From Nannochloris sp. 'desiccata' (Eukaryota; Chlorophyta; Trebouxiophyceae; Chlorellales; Chlorellaceae): a DNA stretch of 64,000 bases. Shown here piece after piece: positions 11,156 through 20,553 of this stretch. The notes under the pieces are model-generated. The model made no database searches and was not told the DNA's origin. It saw only the letters and a list, made by a program, of their open reading frames with translations. The position numbers were made by a program, and so were the translations under genes. The stretch's first letter is position 1. Each line of letters starts with the position of its first letter. The stretch spans positions 186,001 through 250,000 of the forward strand of contig JAGTXX020000010.1 in the NCBI GenBank assembly GCA_019044685.2. The letters are read 5' to 3'.

Positions 11156-12763
11156 ATGTTGGGTAATGCAGCTTTGGCTACAGAGCCGCTGCAACTCACG
11201 AATTTGCGTCAATTCAATTCAAAAACTCGAATTCGAATTGTCACATTTTGTAATAAACTTCCTCATACCGCAGCCCAGTGGAGCCACGTGCGCGCCAAGA
11301 GCAGTACTGAATTAAATTTACTGCGAACAGCAGAGCAGCTCAACCCTCAAGCCCCTATCGTGGCTTTAGAAACAGTGCCGCCATATGAGGAATGGCACCG
11401 CCACCCAGAACTTCTCACAGGGTAAGAAGAAGCTAGAAAGTAGATAAATAGATAGATACTACTACACGTTCAATATCATGCAAGCTAATACTAAGAATTT
11501 CTTCCCTACAGATGTGAACCAGACTCTGCTCCTCTCAGTATCGCCCTCCTTCTCAGTGGTGGGGTGGACTCTACTCTTGCCCTCCACCTCCTCCACGCTG
11601 CAGGCCACCACGTCACTGCCTATTACCTCCAAATCTGGTTTCAAGAAGATTTCCGCAACTTCTGGGACGCGTGCCCTTGGGAAGAGGACTTGGAATATTG
11701 TAGAGCTGCTTGTGACCGTCTCGGTGTAGAACTAAAAGTGGTCCCGCTGAGTCAGCAGTACTGGGATCGTGTAGTGGCACATTGTATTTCTGAAGTACGA
11801 TCTGGTAGAACACCAAATCCTGATGTACTCTGCAATTCAAGAGTTAAATTCGGTGCGTTTATAGAGCATTTAGAAATGCAAAAAGAAGACAATATCAGAA
11901 GGATTCACAACGGCGGCTGTGAAAATACCAATTTTGAAGATAAGGGTAGAAAGCCATTTCATTGGGACAGAATAGCCTCTGGTCATTATGCACGAATCGA
12001 TCGATCTTCCTCCTTATCAGAACCTCGTCTTGCATTAACGCCCGATGCAATCAAAGATCAAACCTACTTCCTAGCTCATCTATCTCCTTCTCAACTTGCT
12101 AACACACTCTTCCCATTGGGTAATCTCACCAAACCTCAAGTACGTGCTCTCGCTGCTGCTGCTGCTTTACCCAACCAAGACCGTAAAGATTCTCAAGGGA
12201 TATGTTTTCTAGGTAAAGTACGCTTTAGTGAATTTATTAAAGAGCATCTAGGCGAGTGGCCAGGGCCAATCATAGAGGAAGAAAGCGGACAAGTACTAGG
12301 ATATCATCAAGGCTTCTGGTTTCATACTGTAGGACAAAGAAAGGGTATCCCTCTACATGGAGGACCTTGGTACGTGACTCGCAAAGATCCTAAAGGGAAT
12401 GCGGTGTATATCTCACGGCAGTATCATGAGGGAAAGGCTCCAGGAAGGCGTGGGGATTTTTTTTGTGAAAAATTTAGCTGGACGACGGAAACTTTAAAAA
12501 TTGATTTGGAGAAGCCTTTACAATGCAAAGTACGGCATGGTCCTAATTTGTACGAATGCACAATGGAAATATTGGATACTGAAGAAGGTGGTGGTGAGAT
12601 TAAGAAGGCGAGAATAGGTCTAAATGGAATTGATCAGGGCTTGGCGGAAGGGCAGTATGCTGTGTTCTATCAAAATGGATATTGTCTTGGCTGTGCTGTT
12701 ATCTGCAGCAGGGATGAAGGGGAAGAAGAAGAAGAAGGTCGTGGTGGTGTTAGTGGAATTTAA
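11156..12763 (+). CDS. mnmA: tRNA-specific 2-thiouridylase MnmA (MTU1), organellar
   Basis: Exon 1 (11156-11421) encodes an ~88-residue leader; exon 2 (11512-12763) encodes the enzyme. They join as GG|A across GTAAGA...CTACAG and give 505 residues. Features in order: the PP-loop SGGVDS with LALHLLHAAGH, the plant/cyanobacterial insertion FRNFWDACPWEEDLEYC, then GRTPNPDVLCNSRVKFG carrying the first catalytic cysteine, an ASGHYAR segment, DQTYFLAHLS, and SQGICFLGK with the second catalytic cysteine, followed by GFWFHTVGQRKGI. MnmA activates C2 of the wobble uridine with ATP and inserts sulfur to make s2U in tRNA for Lys, Glu and Gln. The basic leader points to a plastid or mitochondrion. A short hydrophilic insertion (EMQKEDNIRRIHNGG and on) before the AMP-binding region is unusual. 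Confidence 0.93.
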
Positions 12764-12928
12764 GAAAGTGGATTTTCCACCGCCATCGTAACTTTGCGTA
12801 GGCAAGGCCTTTGCGGCCACACAACTCCACGTCCGAGTGTGGTTTCTCCAGCGGATTTTGAGTTACAATACTTCTGAGGCCCTGATTGAAAAATTGTATC
12901 GTGCATGGTTACAACCATTTTTTTGCAA

Positions 12929-13932
12929 TTAAAAGCAGTTTAATAAAGAATTGCATGACAAAGTTATCGCCCATCTTCTCCGGGCGCAATTGAGGAGGCT
13001 GGTGACCAGATAGAGGGGAAAAATACACAAGTGCAAGTAAAAACTGAGAGCGAGAAAAAACAGCAGATCAAGAAATAAAACTTACCCTAGAAATCGTTGC
13101 TGATCAACGCTGGCTATCCCCAATCTATAGTATACCCCTCTCCCCTCAAAAATAAGAATGTCTTTGCAAAAATTACCTTTATATAGCACGGTGAAAACCA
13201 GAAGAATGGTGTCAGTAATTGCATCTAAGAGCAATAGCAAGTGATATTGCCCTCCCAAGAGTCCCAGAAGGACCGTAGTTGAGCCCATAGATGGAAGGCC
13301 CAGAAAAGAAAGTGCTATGAAGCTGATAAGCTACACCTCCTATCTACTTCTAGGCAACAGTCTAAAGGCCCTTTAGACTGCCTGAGGCCACTTCACACCG
13401 GGGGATTTTTAGCGTGGTTGGATGCCTTCAAAAAATACGCACTGAACCACGGCTGTGGAAGTCAAGCTCTTGTAACCTTCTTGTTGGGGCCTCGTTCCTC
13501 TTCTATCTTATAAATTTAATGTAACTTACGGTAGCAGTATTAAGAGGAGAATGCGCAGAGAGAGCACGCTGCTTATAATTGCTTCATTGTTACCGATCAT
13601 AGCTGCTGCTATCCCCATATTTGCCTTTCTGGCATCTTTCTTTGCCTTACAATAGTATGATCTATTAATGAAAGGTTCGGGACAAAAAGATATACGAAAC
13701 GGCGGAAATTTTAAATCTGCGATGCCTCACCTGAGAGAACAAATCCTGCAGCAGCAGCGCTTTGCGGCACAGCAAAGTGCTGCATTGATGTCGCAGAAAT
13801 ATTTCCATCATTTCCAAGGGTCTGTGGAGCGGCAAAAGGTGGTTGAGGTTGCAAATGGTCCATTGTTACCATGTTCAAATTTGATGGTTCAGTAGGAGGT
13901 GCCGGAGCCACCGCTACAGGGTTGGGATCCAT
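12929..13932 (-). CDS. hypothetical multipass membrane protein, four exons
   Basis: I do not recognise the family. Exon 1 (13932-13731) encodes 67 residues rich in Pro, Ala and Gln (MDPNPVAVAPAPPTEPSNLN). Exon 2 ends at 13530 before GTAAGT; its start is uncertain, with several AG acceptors between 13640 and 13580. It carries IISSVLSLRILLLILLP. Exon 3 (13322-13086) adds FIALSFLGLPSM, LLGLLGGQYHLLLLLDAITD and a charged loop. Exon 4 (13043-12929) ends with FYLHLCIFPLYLVTSLLN and a short tail. Phases of exons 2 to 4 agree (CC|C, GG|T). The result is a small protein with about four hydrophobic helices and a flexible N-terminus. It could also be a decayed gene, since the intron between exons 2 and 3 holds one arm of an inverted repeat. 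Confidence 0.45.
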
Positions 13933-14126
13933 TTATGTAAGCATAAAATAGTTAAAATTTACAAAACAAGGCTGATCAGGCCTTCTAACCATGTCAAAGA
14001 AAGGGTGGTTGAGAATAGAAATACGCGTATCTTATCTCAACTCTACCCCAGAGTAGAGTTCAGCAGAAATCCCCTCCAAACCACGCACAAAATCTCCAGA
14101 AATCCCCCGGTGTGAAGTGGCCTTCA
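13381..14126. repeat. inverted repeat arms around the membrane-protein exons
   Basis: The segment at about 13385-13424 (GGCCACTTCACACCGGGGGA, then TTTTTAGCGTGGTTGG) returns in reverse complement at about 14080-14124 (CCAAACCACGC ... AATCCCCCGGTGTGAAG, then TGGCC), with a spacer of different length inside the arm. The left arm lies in an intron and the right arm upstream of the gene. The 17-base core is identical. This could be two copies of a small transposon end in opposite orientation. Confidence 0.55.
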
Positions 14127-14516
14127 GCTCTGTTATCTACTTTGTTAAAGACTAGAGACCAGCAGCGGCTGTCTCCAAATTTGATTAAAGAAGCAGCCCA
14201 CCCACCTACTCCCTCTTACCTCTTCATTTCCTGCAATTATTTAATAGTAGAGGGATCTAATCTGAGTTCTAGATGAGAAAATGAGATCATTAGGGCTCAG
14301 AAAGACAGCAATCTCGCCTAACAAGTGAAGGTTGGTCTCGGTCAAAGTCAATTTGTACCGCTGAGGTACAGCCCACTGGGCATTCCAACAAGGACCCGTA
14401 GTTGCCGATCGTCATTCCTTTTCTTTTTTTACTTCTAGTGCTTTCTTAGTTCTTTTGAGAGATCATACGCGTGTACAGCAGCGTAGAATGAGCAGATCCC
14501 CAATATAGCTGTTAAT

Positions 14517-14935
14517 GTGGTGAATAATTGTGGTAACTGCAGTGGTGGAACCTGGTGGAGCCACGTTCCACCCCTGCAGTTACCACAATTATTCATTACA
14601 AAACGGTTTTGTGGTAATTGCAGTGGTGGAACCTGGGAACCCCATAAACCACCACATGAATTACCATTAATGATTACCACAATACTGCTATTTAGGGTTT
14701 TAGGGTTTTTTTTGTGGTAACAAATTACCAGTTACCACATTACCATGGCTTCATAGTTACCATAAAAAATGTGGTAAATAATGTGGTAACTGGGGTGTTT
14801 TTTGTGGTAAACGGCACGTTTTATATGGTAAATCCGGAAAAAATGTGGTAACTCTATGGTGGTAACTAATTGTGGTAAAGAATATTACAATGGGAACTAG
14901 TGGTAAAAAAATGTGGTAACTACATCACGACGATA
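14517..14935. repeat. GTGGTAA repeat block with a long hairpin
   Basis: A near-perfect inverted repeat at 14519-14595 pairs GAATAATTGTGGTAACTGCA with TGCAGTTACCACAATTATTC around a GTGGAACC core. After it the motif TGTGGTAA(C/T), or its complement TTACCAC, recurs more than ten times down to 14928, separated by short AT-rich spacers. Two plant-type telomere units (TTTAGGG, TTTTAGGG) sit at 14691-14705. There is no coding frame worth calling. Confidence 0.7.
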
Positions 14936-15160
14936 CTAGTGCGAGGCAAGACGGAGGCAAGACCCACCTCGATGATTTTTGAACAAAGGCTCCGCTGCTT
15001 CTATCGACAGCATTGGACCACCGTGTTTATTTTAATCCTAGCAATATTAACATATTAAGACATATTAAGATCTCCAAGCTTGCAATCGCAGGTGTACGTA
15101 CATGCGGCATAATCTCCAAATTTGACTTTAAAGCTTGGGCCTTTGAAAAGTTATTCAGCC

Positions 15161-18100
15161 ATGCCAGCCGCAGCCTTTCGAACATCACTTTGGTTCTTCA
15201 TAGCATGCCATTTGACCATCTCGTCTTATACAGCGCCTTTGGCGGTAAGCGAACCGCCAAACTATAGGGCCGCGCATCTTTGAAATTATTAAAAAAAACT
15301 AATTACTTTTGCTTACATGCTTAATTCTACGTGTGCAGGCCTATGAACCGTACGTTTGAGAGTCTTGAAAGGGTTCTAACCCAAGATCGTTCATGATGGT
15401 GGTATTTTGATGCCTTTAAATTTCTCGCCTGCCTCTTCGGGCCCCCCGGGCAAGACGGAAAGTAGTCTGCCTTGGGGCCAGATACCAAAGCCATTCTTAG
15501 CTTTCATCCTTTTATGTTTTCTTAAACACAATGTTACCATCTCTTGTGTGTTTTGCAGGGATCAAGATGTAGCATTTACTGCTAATCTGCCTTCAGGGTG
15601 AGTCAATGTTACCCTGAAGTTATCTTTCAGTGGGCTTTACTAGGATTACTGCTGTAGAGTACAGGCCGGGGATACCCAAATATATCTATAAGGAACTAAA
15701 ATAGATACTTATTTGGCCTGATTTCTTATCTTTAGAGCCCTGGGAACATATTTTGAGTTGTTTTTCTCCAAAAATCGTATTGAATAACTTATTGCACCTG
15801 TATTGCACTCTGTTATACTTTCGCAGGAGCACTGTGGCACCAACGCTGAAAATCGCTGATCAGAAGGTTTATCCAACGGTGTTTGCCACAGTCACCATCC
15901 CCAAGTATTTGCCAACGCCTTTCAAGAAATATGCCCAGCAATATATGACAGCATTACGTGCAGGCCTCAAAGGTGAAAATCAATCCAAGAAATCAGTGCG
16001 CAGTCAGCTTTTTACTCGAATATTTGTTTGTGTAGCATAAAATATCTTCTTATTAAACGAGCAAGAATTTAAGAAATGTTTTCCTTTTATAATACAGGTA
16101 CTGTTGATGTTGCCATTTTAGGCCTCCAAGGAGAAGATGGAGGCACAGGAGTGCACACGCGCATCACCTGGCTGAAAGGCGGCTTTGCTGCTGCGGACGA
16201 TTTTCGTCGCAACATAGCTCCTAGGTGGACCCGTTTAGCCAACATCTTTCCTTCAAAAAAATGGGCCCCATACGTACATATGGAAGCCATTAGTTACACG
16301 TGCGTAGTAAAAAAAGATGGCAGCGACCCTGCCGAAGCTCCTGGCATCACTCCAACGCTGCTTATTGCTGCGGCACTGAGTGATCGCTTTCCGGCTTTCA
16401 TGAACTCTACTTCAATCAACAAGTTTACAACTGCTCTGCGAAATGCACTGCTGCCTGATGTAGCTATCATCAGAACAAACTGGTTTATTGACGATAATGA
16501 GGGCACCGCAAGGAAGCCTGTCTTGAATGTGATGATTCAAGGGCCTAACCAAGCACGACTACAGCAGCTTGGCAGCAAAATCCAGCAAATTCAAAAGCGG
16601 AAAATTCCGAGCTCGGCTGTATGGCCTAGCGCTCTGAGATTAGGAGCAGTTCACATCGAAGGCGGTGTGTTACTGCCTAGAATCTGCATGATGAAGACTT
16701 CTTCAAGTATCAAGGATATCATCCCCAAAGTGCAGAAGCTAGACTACGTACCAGGTTCTAGGGAAGCTATAATGATTGTGGCCCCTCCTAAAACTGGCAA
16801 AAGTCCATTTAGAATGACGGCATATGCATTTGCAAGCACAACGCCTAAAGATGACAAGTCTTGTGATTGCAAGGAAGGCGGTAGGCGAAACCTGTTGCAA
16901 ACAAGTGATGACGTTATGTGCGATTTTGAAAGTAAGCTGAACCCACAAGCTACCTATACTTTTAGTGTCAAAAGCGTTGATGCTACTGGGCAGGTGTCTC
17001 CAGAAACTAGAGTACCTGCTCCACCACCTGATTCACCGCCTCCCAGTCCACCACCTGCTTCACCACCGCTGAGTCCTCCTCTCGACTCGCCACCGCCTAG
17101 TCCGCCACCTGATTCGCTTCCTCCTCCACCTCCTGATTCACCGCCGCCTCCTTCACCTCCTGATTCACCGCCGCCTCCTCCACCTCCTAATTCACCGCCG
17201 CCTCCTCCACCTCCTGATTCACCGCCTCCTCCTCCACCTCCTGATTCACCACCGCCTAGTCCACCACCTGATTCGCCACCGCCTCCACCGCTCGACTCGC
17301 CGCCGCCTAGTCCACCACCCGGGTCACCGCCTCCTCCTCCTCCTCCTCCTCCTCCTGATACTCCGTCTCTTCCACCTCCACCTCCGGACACTTCTATATT
17401 CACTGCGCCTCCCTCTGATTCACCACCACCAAGTCCACCACCTGAAAGTCCGCCGCCCAGTCCACCGCCAGATTCACCGCCTCCAAGCCCACCACCTGAT
17501 TCGCCACCGTCTCCACCTCCCGACTCACCGCCGCCTAGTCCGCCACCAGATTCACCGCCGCCTATTCCACCCAATTCACCGCCTCCTAGTCCACCGCCAG
17601 ATTCACCGCCAGATTCACCGCCTCCAAGCCCACCGCCAGATTCACCGCCGCCTAGTCCACCACCTAATTCGACACCGCCTCCACCGCCCGACTCGCCGCC
17701 GCCTAGTCCACCACCCGGGTCACCGCCTCCTCCTCCTCCTCCTGATAATCCGTCTCTTCCACCTCCACCTCCGGACACTTCTATATTCACTGCGCCTCCC
17801 TCTGATTCACCACCACCAAGTCCACCACCTGAAAGTCCGCCGCCCAGTCCACCGCCAGATTCACCGCCTCCAAGCCCACCACCTGATTCGCCACCGTCTC
17901 CACCTCCCGACTCACCGCCGCCTAGTCCGCCACCAGATTCACCGCCGCCTATTCCACCCAATTCACCGCCTCCTAGTCCACCGCCAGATTCACCGCCTCC
18001 AAGCCCACCGCCAGATTCACCGCCTCCTAGTCCACCACCAGATTCGCCGCCTCCTAGTCCACCACCAGATTCACCACCGCCTAGTCCACCACCTGATTCA

Positions 18101-20027
18101 CCGCCTCCTCCACCTCCTGAGCCTCCATATCCTCCACCTCCACCTCCGGACACTACTATAATAAACGAGCCTCCCTCTCCACCTTTGCCACCGGCACCTC
18201 CAGCGCCACCGCCTGCTGCAGATTTGCCACCTTCAGTGCTCAGTGCTGAAGTTCTGATGAGCTTACCGACGCTTGCATTTACTGATGATCAAGAGTACGA
18301 TCCTGCTACGAACACTACCATTGTCAACGTTGCAAAGGCTGCTGTAAATGGGTTCCCCGAAGATCCCACTGTAAGTTTTATTTACAATTTTTGTTGCGTC
18401 GCAATTTTATAAGTTCCATTTTTAATACTAGACATTCTCCATTATTGTCGCAGGGATGCATTAGCAAAAATACTTTGCCTATGGAGGCAGATCTTAATGC
18501 TACACCTCGATATGCGCTCCAAGTAAGTCTGCGTCTAGCATTGTCTTTTCGATTTCTTCCTTACTAGTTTTCACCATGACGCCATCGCTGTCACAACCGA
18601 CATTTTCTAATTTTTAGTTCCTTAATAAATTATTGTTGCAGATTATTCCTTCCCTTGGAGCTTGGAATAAACCCGACTACGACAGTAATCTATCCATTCA
18701 GCTCCAATACGCCAAGGCGATGTTCAACAGAATGAGTGCTTTGGGCATCAGCGGCACTGGTCTCCGGGTGTTCAACGTAGACAACTCTGTTCTCGGTGCT
18801 GGTATTCATACTAGGATTTGGTTCAAAAGCAACATAGACTGCATCAATTTTCGTGATAATTCTGATACAGACGGCGAGCTTGCTAGCTTTTTGAGTCCTG
18901 ATATCTTTGGAACTCCCAAACTCCGGATGATCACGATGAACAAGTGCCACAAGTGGAAGGTAAGCTAATCTTATTTTCTTTGATTTATGCCATCGCTATG
19001 CCTACTGCCTTCTGTGAATCTTTACTTATAAAATACTCCACTAATTTTCTTTGTTCAGATCCCAACTACGTTTCTTGCTCAAAGTGATTTTGCAACTCTC
19101 TCGCTGCAATCTGTGTCCGCTCCTGCTTCGCCAAATGTTGCTACTACCCAGACACTATGCACTGATTGGACCTCTGAAGAAGTAAGTTATTCGCTAAAGT
19201 CTACATTTAAATGAACCCAGCTTTTTAATAATAGCCTTGCTTCTCTCGTGCATAATTCTGAATATCGTTAGTCTAACTTGCGGTTTTGTTCTTTACTCGA
19301 TTACAGGACCCTGCCAACAGCGGACAACCATCAAAGGCCCTTCAACTCATCGTGTCTTTTAGCAATTTCACACGCATGAGTTACATCAATAGTGCCACAA
19401 TTCATGCTATATTTAAATCCAATTTAGAAGCATATCTAAAAAGCTTGAGCCCACCTGTATCTGGTAGGTGCACCACGTGACGTTATCCAATCAACAGTAG
19501 TTTTGTTATATTCTTTTCTATTTTGTATTAAATGGAACGTTTCCTGGTCTATGAACTTTGATAACAGTCATTGTGTGTTCTACAATTAATGAATTGTGCA
19601 GGAAGGCCTATTCTTGAAATCAAGGCAATTGATAACAGTGCGGCTGGTGCTGGCGTCCACGCTCGAATCTATTTTAGTGTGTCTAATGATGATTGCAGTA
19701 GGTTTGCAGCAAATTTGAGGAATTACCCTTCAGAAAAAGATCAAGACGATATTGAAATGAGCAAAATATGGACTGATTCTGCCTTTGGTAAGTTCGTTTA
19801 ATTTCGTTAAAATGCAATTTCCTCCCTTCCAACACCAACTTTTTCATCGTATCGTAAACCAAAATATTGATCCTCAATGTTATCTACTTCATTCTTGTAT
19901 GTCTGCAGGAATTGTTACAAGGCGTTCAGCAATGAGGGCATGTAGAAATTGGAAAAGCCCTAAAGATGTAGGGGGTTACCCTAGTACTACGTCCCCTTAC
20001 AAGGGCACGACTTTGTTGCAAGTTTAG
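15161..20027 (+). CDS. secreted hydroxyproline-rich cell-wall glycoprotein with three related modules
   Basis: Eleven exons (15161-15244, 15339-15349, 15559-15597, 15827-15972, 16098-18370, 18454-18522, 18642-18959, 19059-19181, 19307-19463, 19602-19787, 19909-20027) join in phase to 1174 residues; the total length is divisible by three. Residues 1-28 are a signal peptide (LWFFIACHLTISSYTAPLA). The second exon is an 11-base microexon, inferred because only it restores the frame. Residues ~400-805 are (S/D)PPPSPPP repeats typical of hydroxyproline-rich glycoproteins of algal walls. Three globular modules share a pattern: GEDGGTGVHTRITW (module 1), DNSVLGAGIHTRIWF with KCHKWK (module 2) and DNSAAGAGVHARIYF with ACRNWK (module 3). 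The arrangement resembles pherophorins (globular-rod-globular), but I do not recognise the module as the pherophorin domain. It should act in the extracellular matrix. Confidence 0.8.
17305..17978 (+). repeat. 387-base internal tandem duplication in the Pro-rich rod
   Basis: A block with the landmarks CCACCCGGGTCACC, CCGTCTCTTCC and ACTTCTATATTCACTGC occurs at about 17314-17590 and again 387 bases downstream. The non-proline island (DTSIFTAPPSD) is kept in both copies, and the following PPESPP, PPSPPPDSP and PPIPPNSP order is identical. The first copy has a longer CCT run than the second. Confidence 0.75.
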
Positions 20028-20415
20028 TAGATTGCTATGCAAATGTAGTAGTAGTATACAATTCACTAGGGGTGAGGCCTCTCCTACACCCTTCAAGCTT
20101 GCGAATTGGGATGAGCGTACCGTGACATCAAAACCAGCATCACTATTTGATGAAGCTGAGAATAGAATGTGGGCACAAGTGCACCCACGTGGGCGTTATG
20201 ATCAATAGCATGGGCACCAAATAACCGACGTTGGAGAAGAAGGAGAGAGAAAGAAAGAAATTTGAACCGTGTATTCCCTGTTTATATGCTTTATTTGATT
20301 GCTTGTTCCATATGGTTTAATCTACTTGTACATAATATATATTTTAGCAGTGTTAATTACAAAAAAACTAAAAACGCAGACATAATGTTTGACACTATTT
20401 TGCGGAGCTAGCTCA
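20028..20415. other. downstream region of the glycoprotein gene, no gene seen
   Basis: This stretch holds the 3' UTR of the glycoprotein gene and then AT-rich sequence. I see no frame, RNA or repeat unit that I can name. Confidence 0.4.
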
Positions 20416-20553
20416 AAACTTAAAAAAGTTACTGGGAGGAGAATTATTTCCTTGCTGCTGTGGAGGTGGTGGTGGCAGTTGCTGATGCGGAGGTCCAGAT
20501 CTATACCCAGGAGGTGGTGGAGGCACTTGTCCTGGATACTGACCATAGCCTTG
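20416..20553 (-). pseudogene. C-terminal remnant of a Pro/Gln-rich protein, cut by the retrotransposon
   Basis: Minus-strand reading from about 20553 gives GYGQYPGQVPPPPPGYRSGP, then HQQLPPPPPQQQGNN and a short tail ending in a stop at ~20415. This composition is typical of the C-termini of RNA-binding proteins such as SF1-like splicing factors, but it is too short to name. Its upstream side ends where the 3' part of the retrotransposon begins (ATGCCCCGACG, plus strand), and I found no continuation beyond the element near 23.4 kb. It may be a truncated host exon or part of an earlier transposed fragment. Confidence 0.35.

Noticed and set aside
12780..12928. Spliceosomal RNA or other ncRNA with hairpin near GGCCACACAACTCC
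   Set aside because: A small stem and a T-run drew attention, but no U1, U2, U4, U5 or U6 signature sequence matches, and no promoter element was seen.
14691..14705. Telomere array
   Set aside because: Only two imperfect TTTAGGG units are present inside a GTGGTAA repeat block, so this is not a telomere end.
16954..18153. Long minus-strand Gly-rich frame
   Set aside because: It is the mirror of the Pro-rich repeats of the glycoprotein gene. CCT/CCA repeats read GGA/GGT on the other strand, so an open frame is expected without coding.
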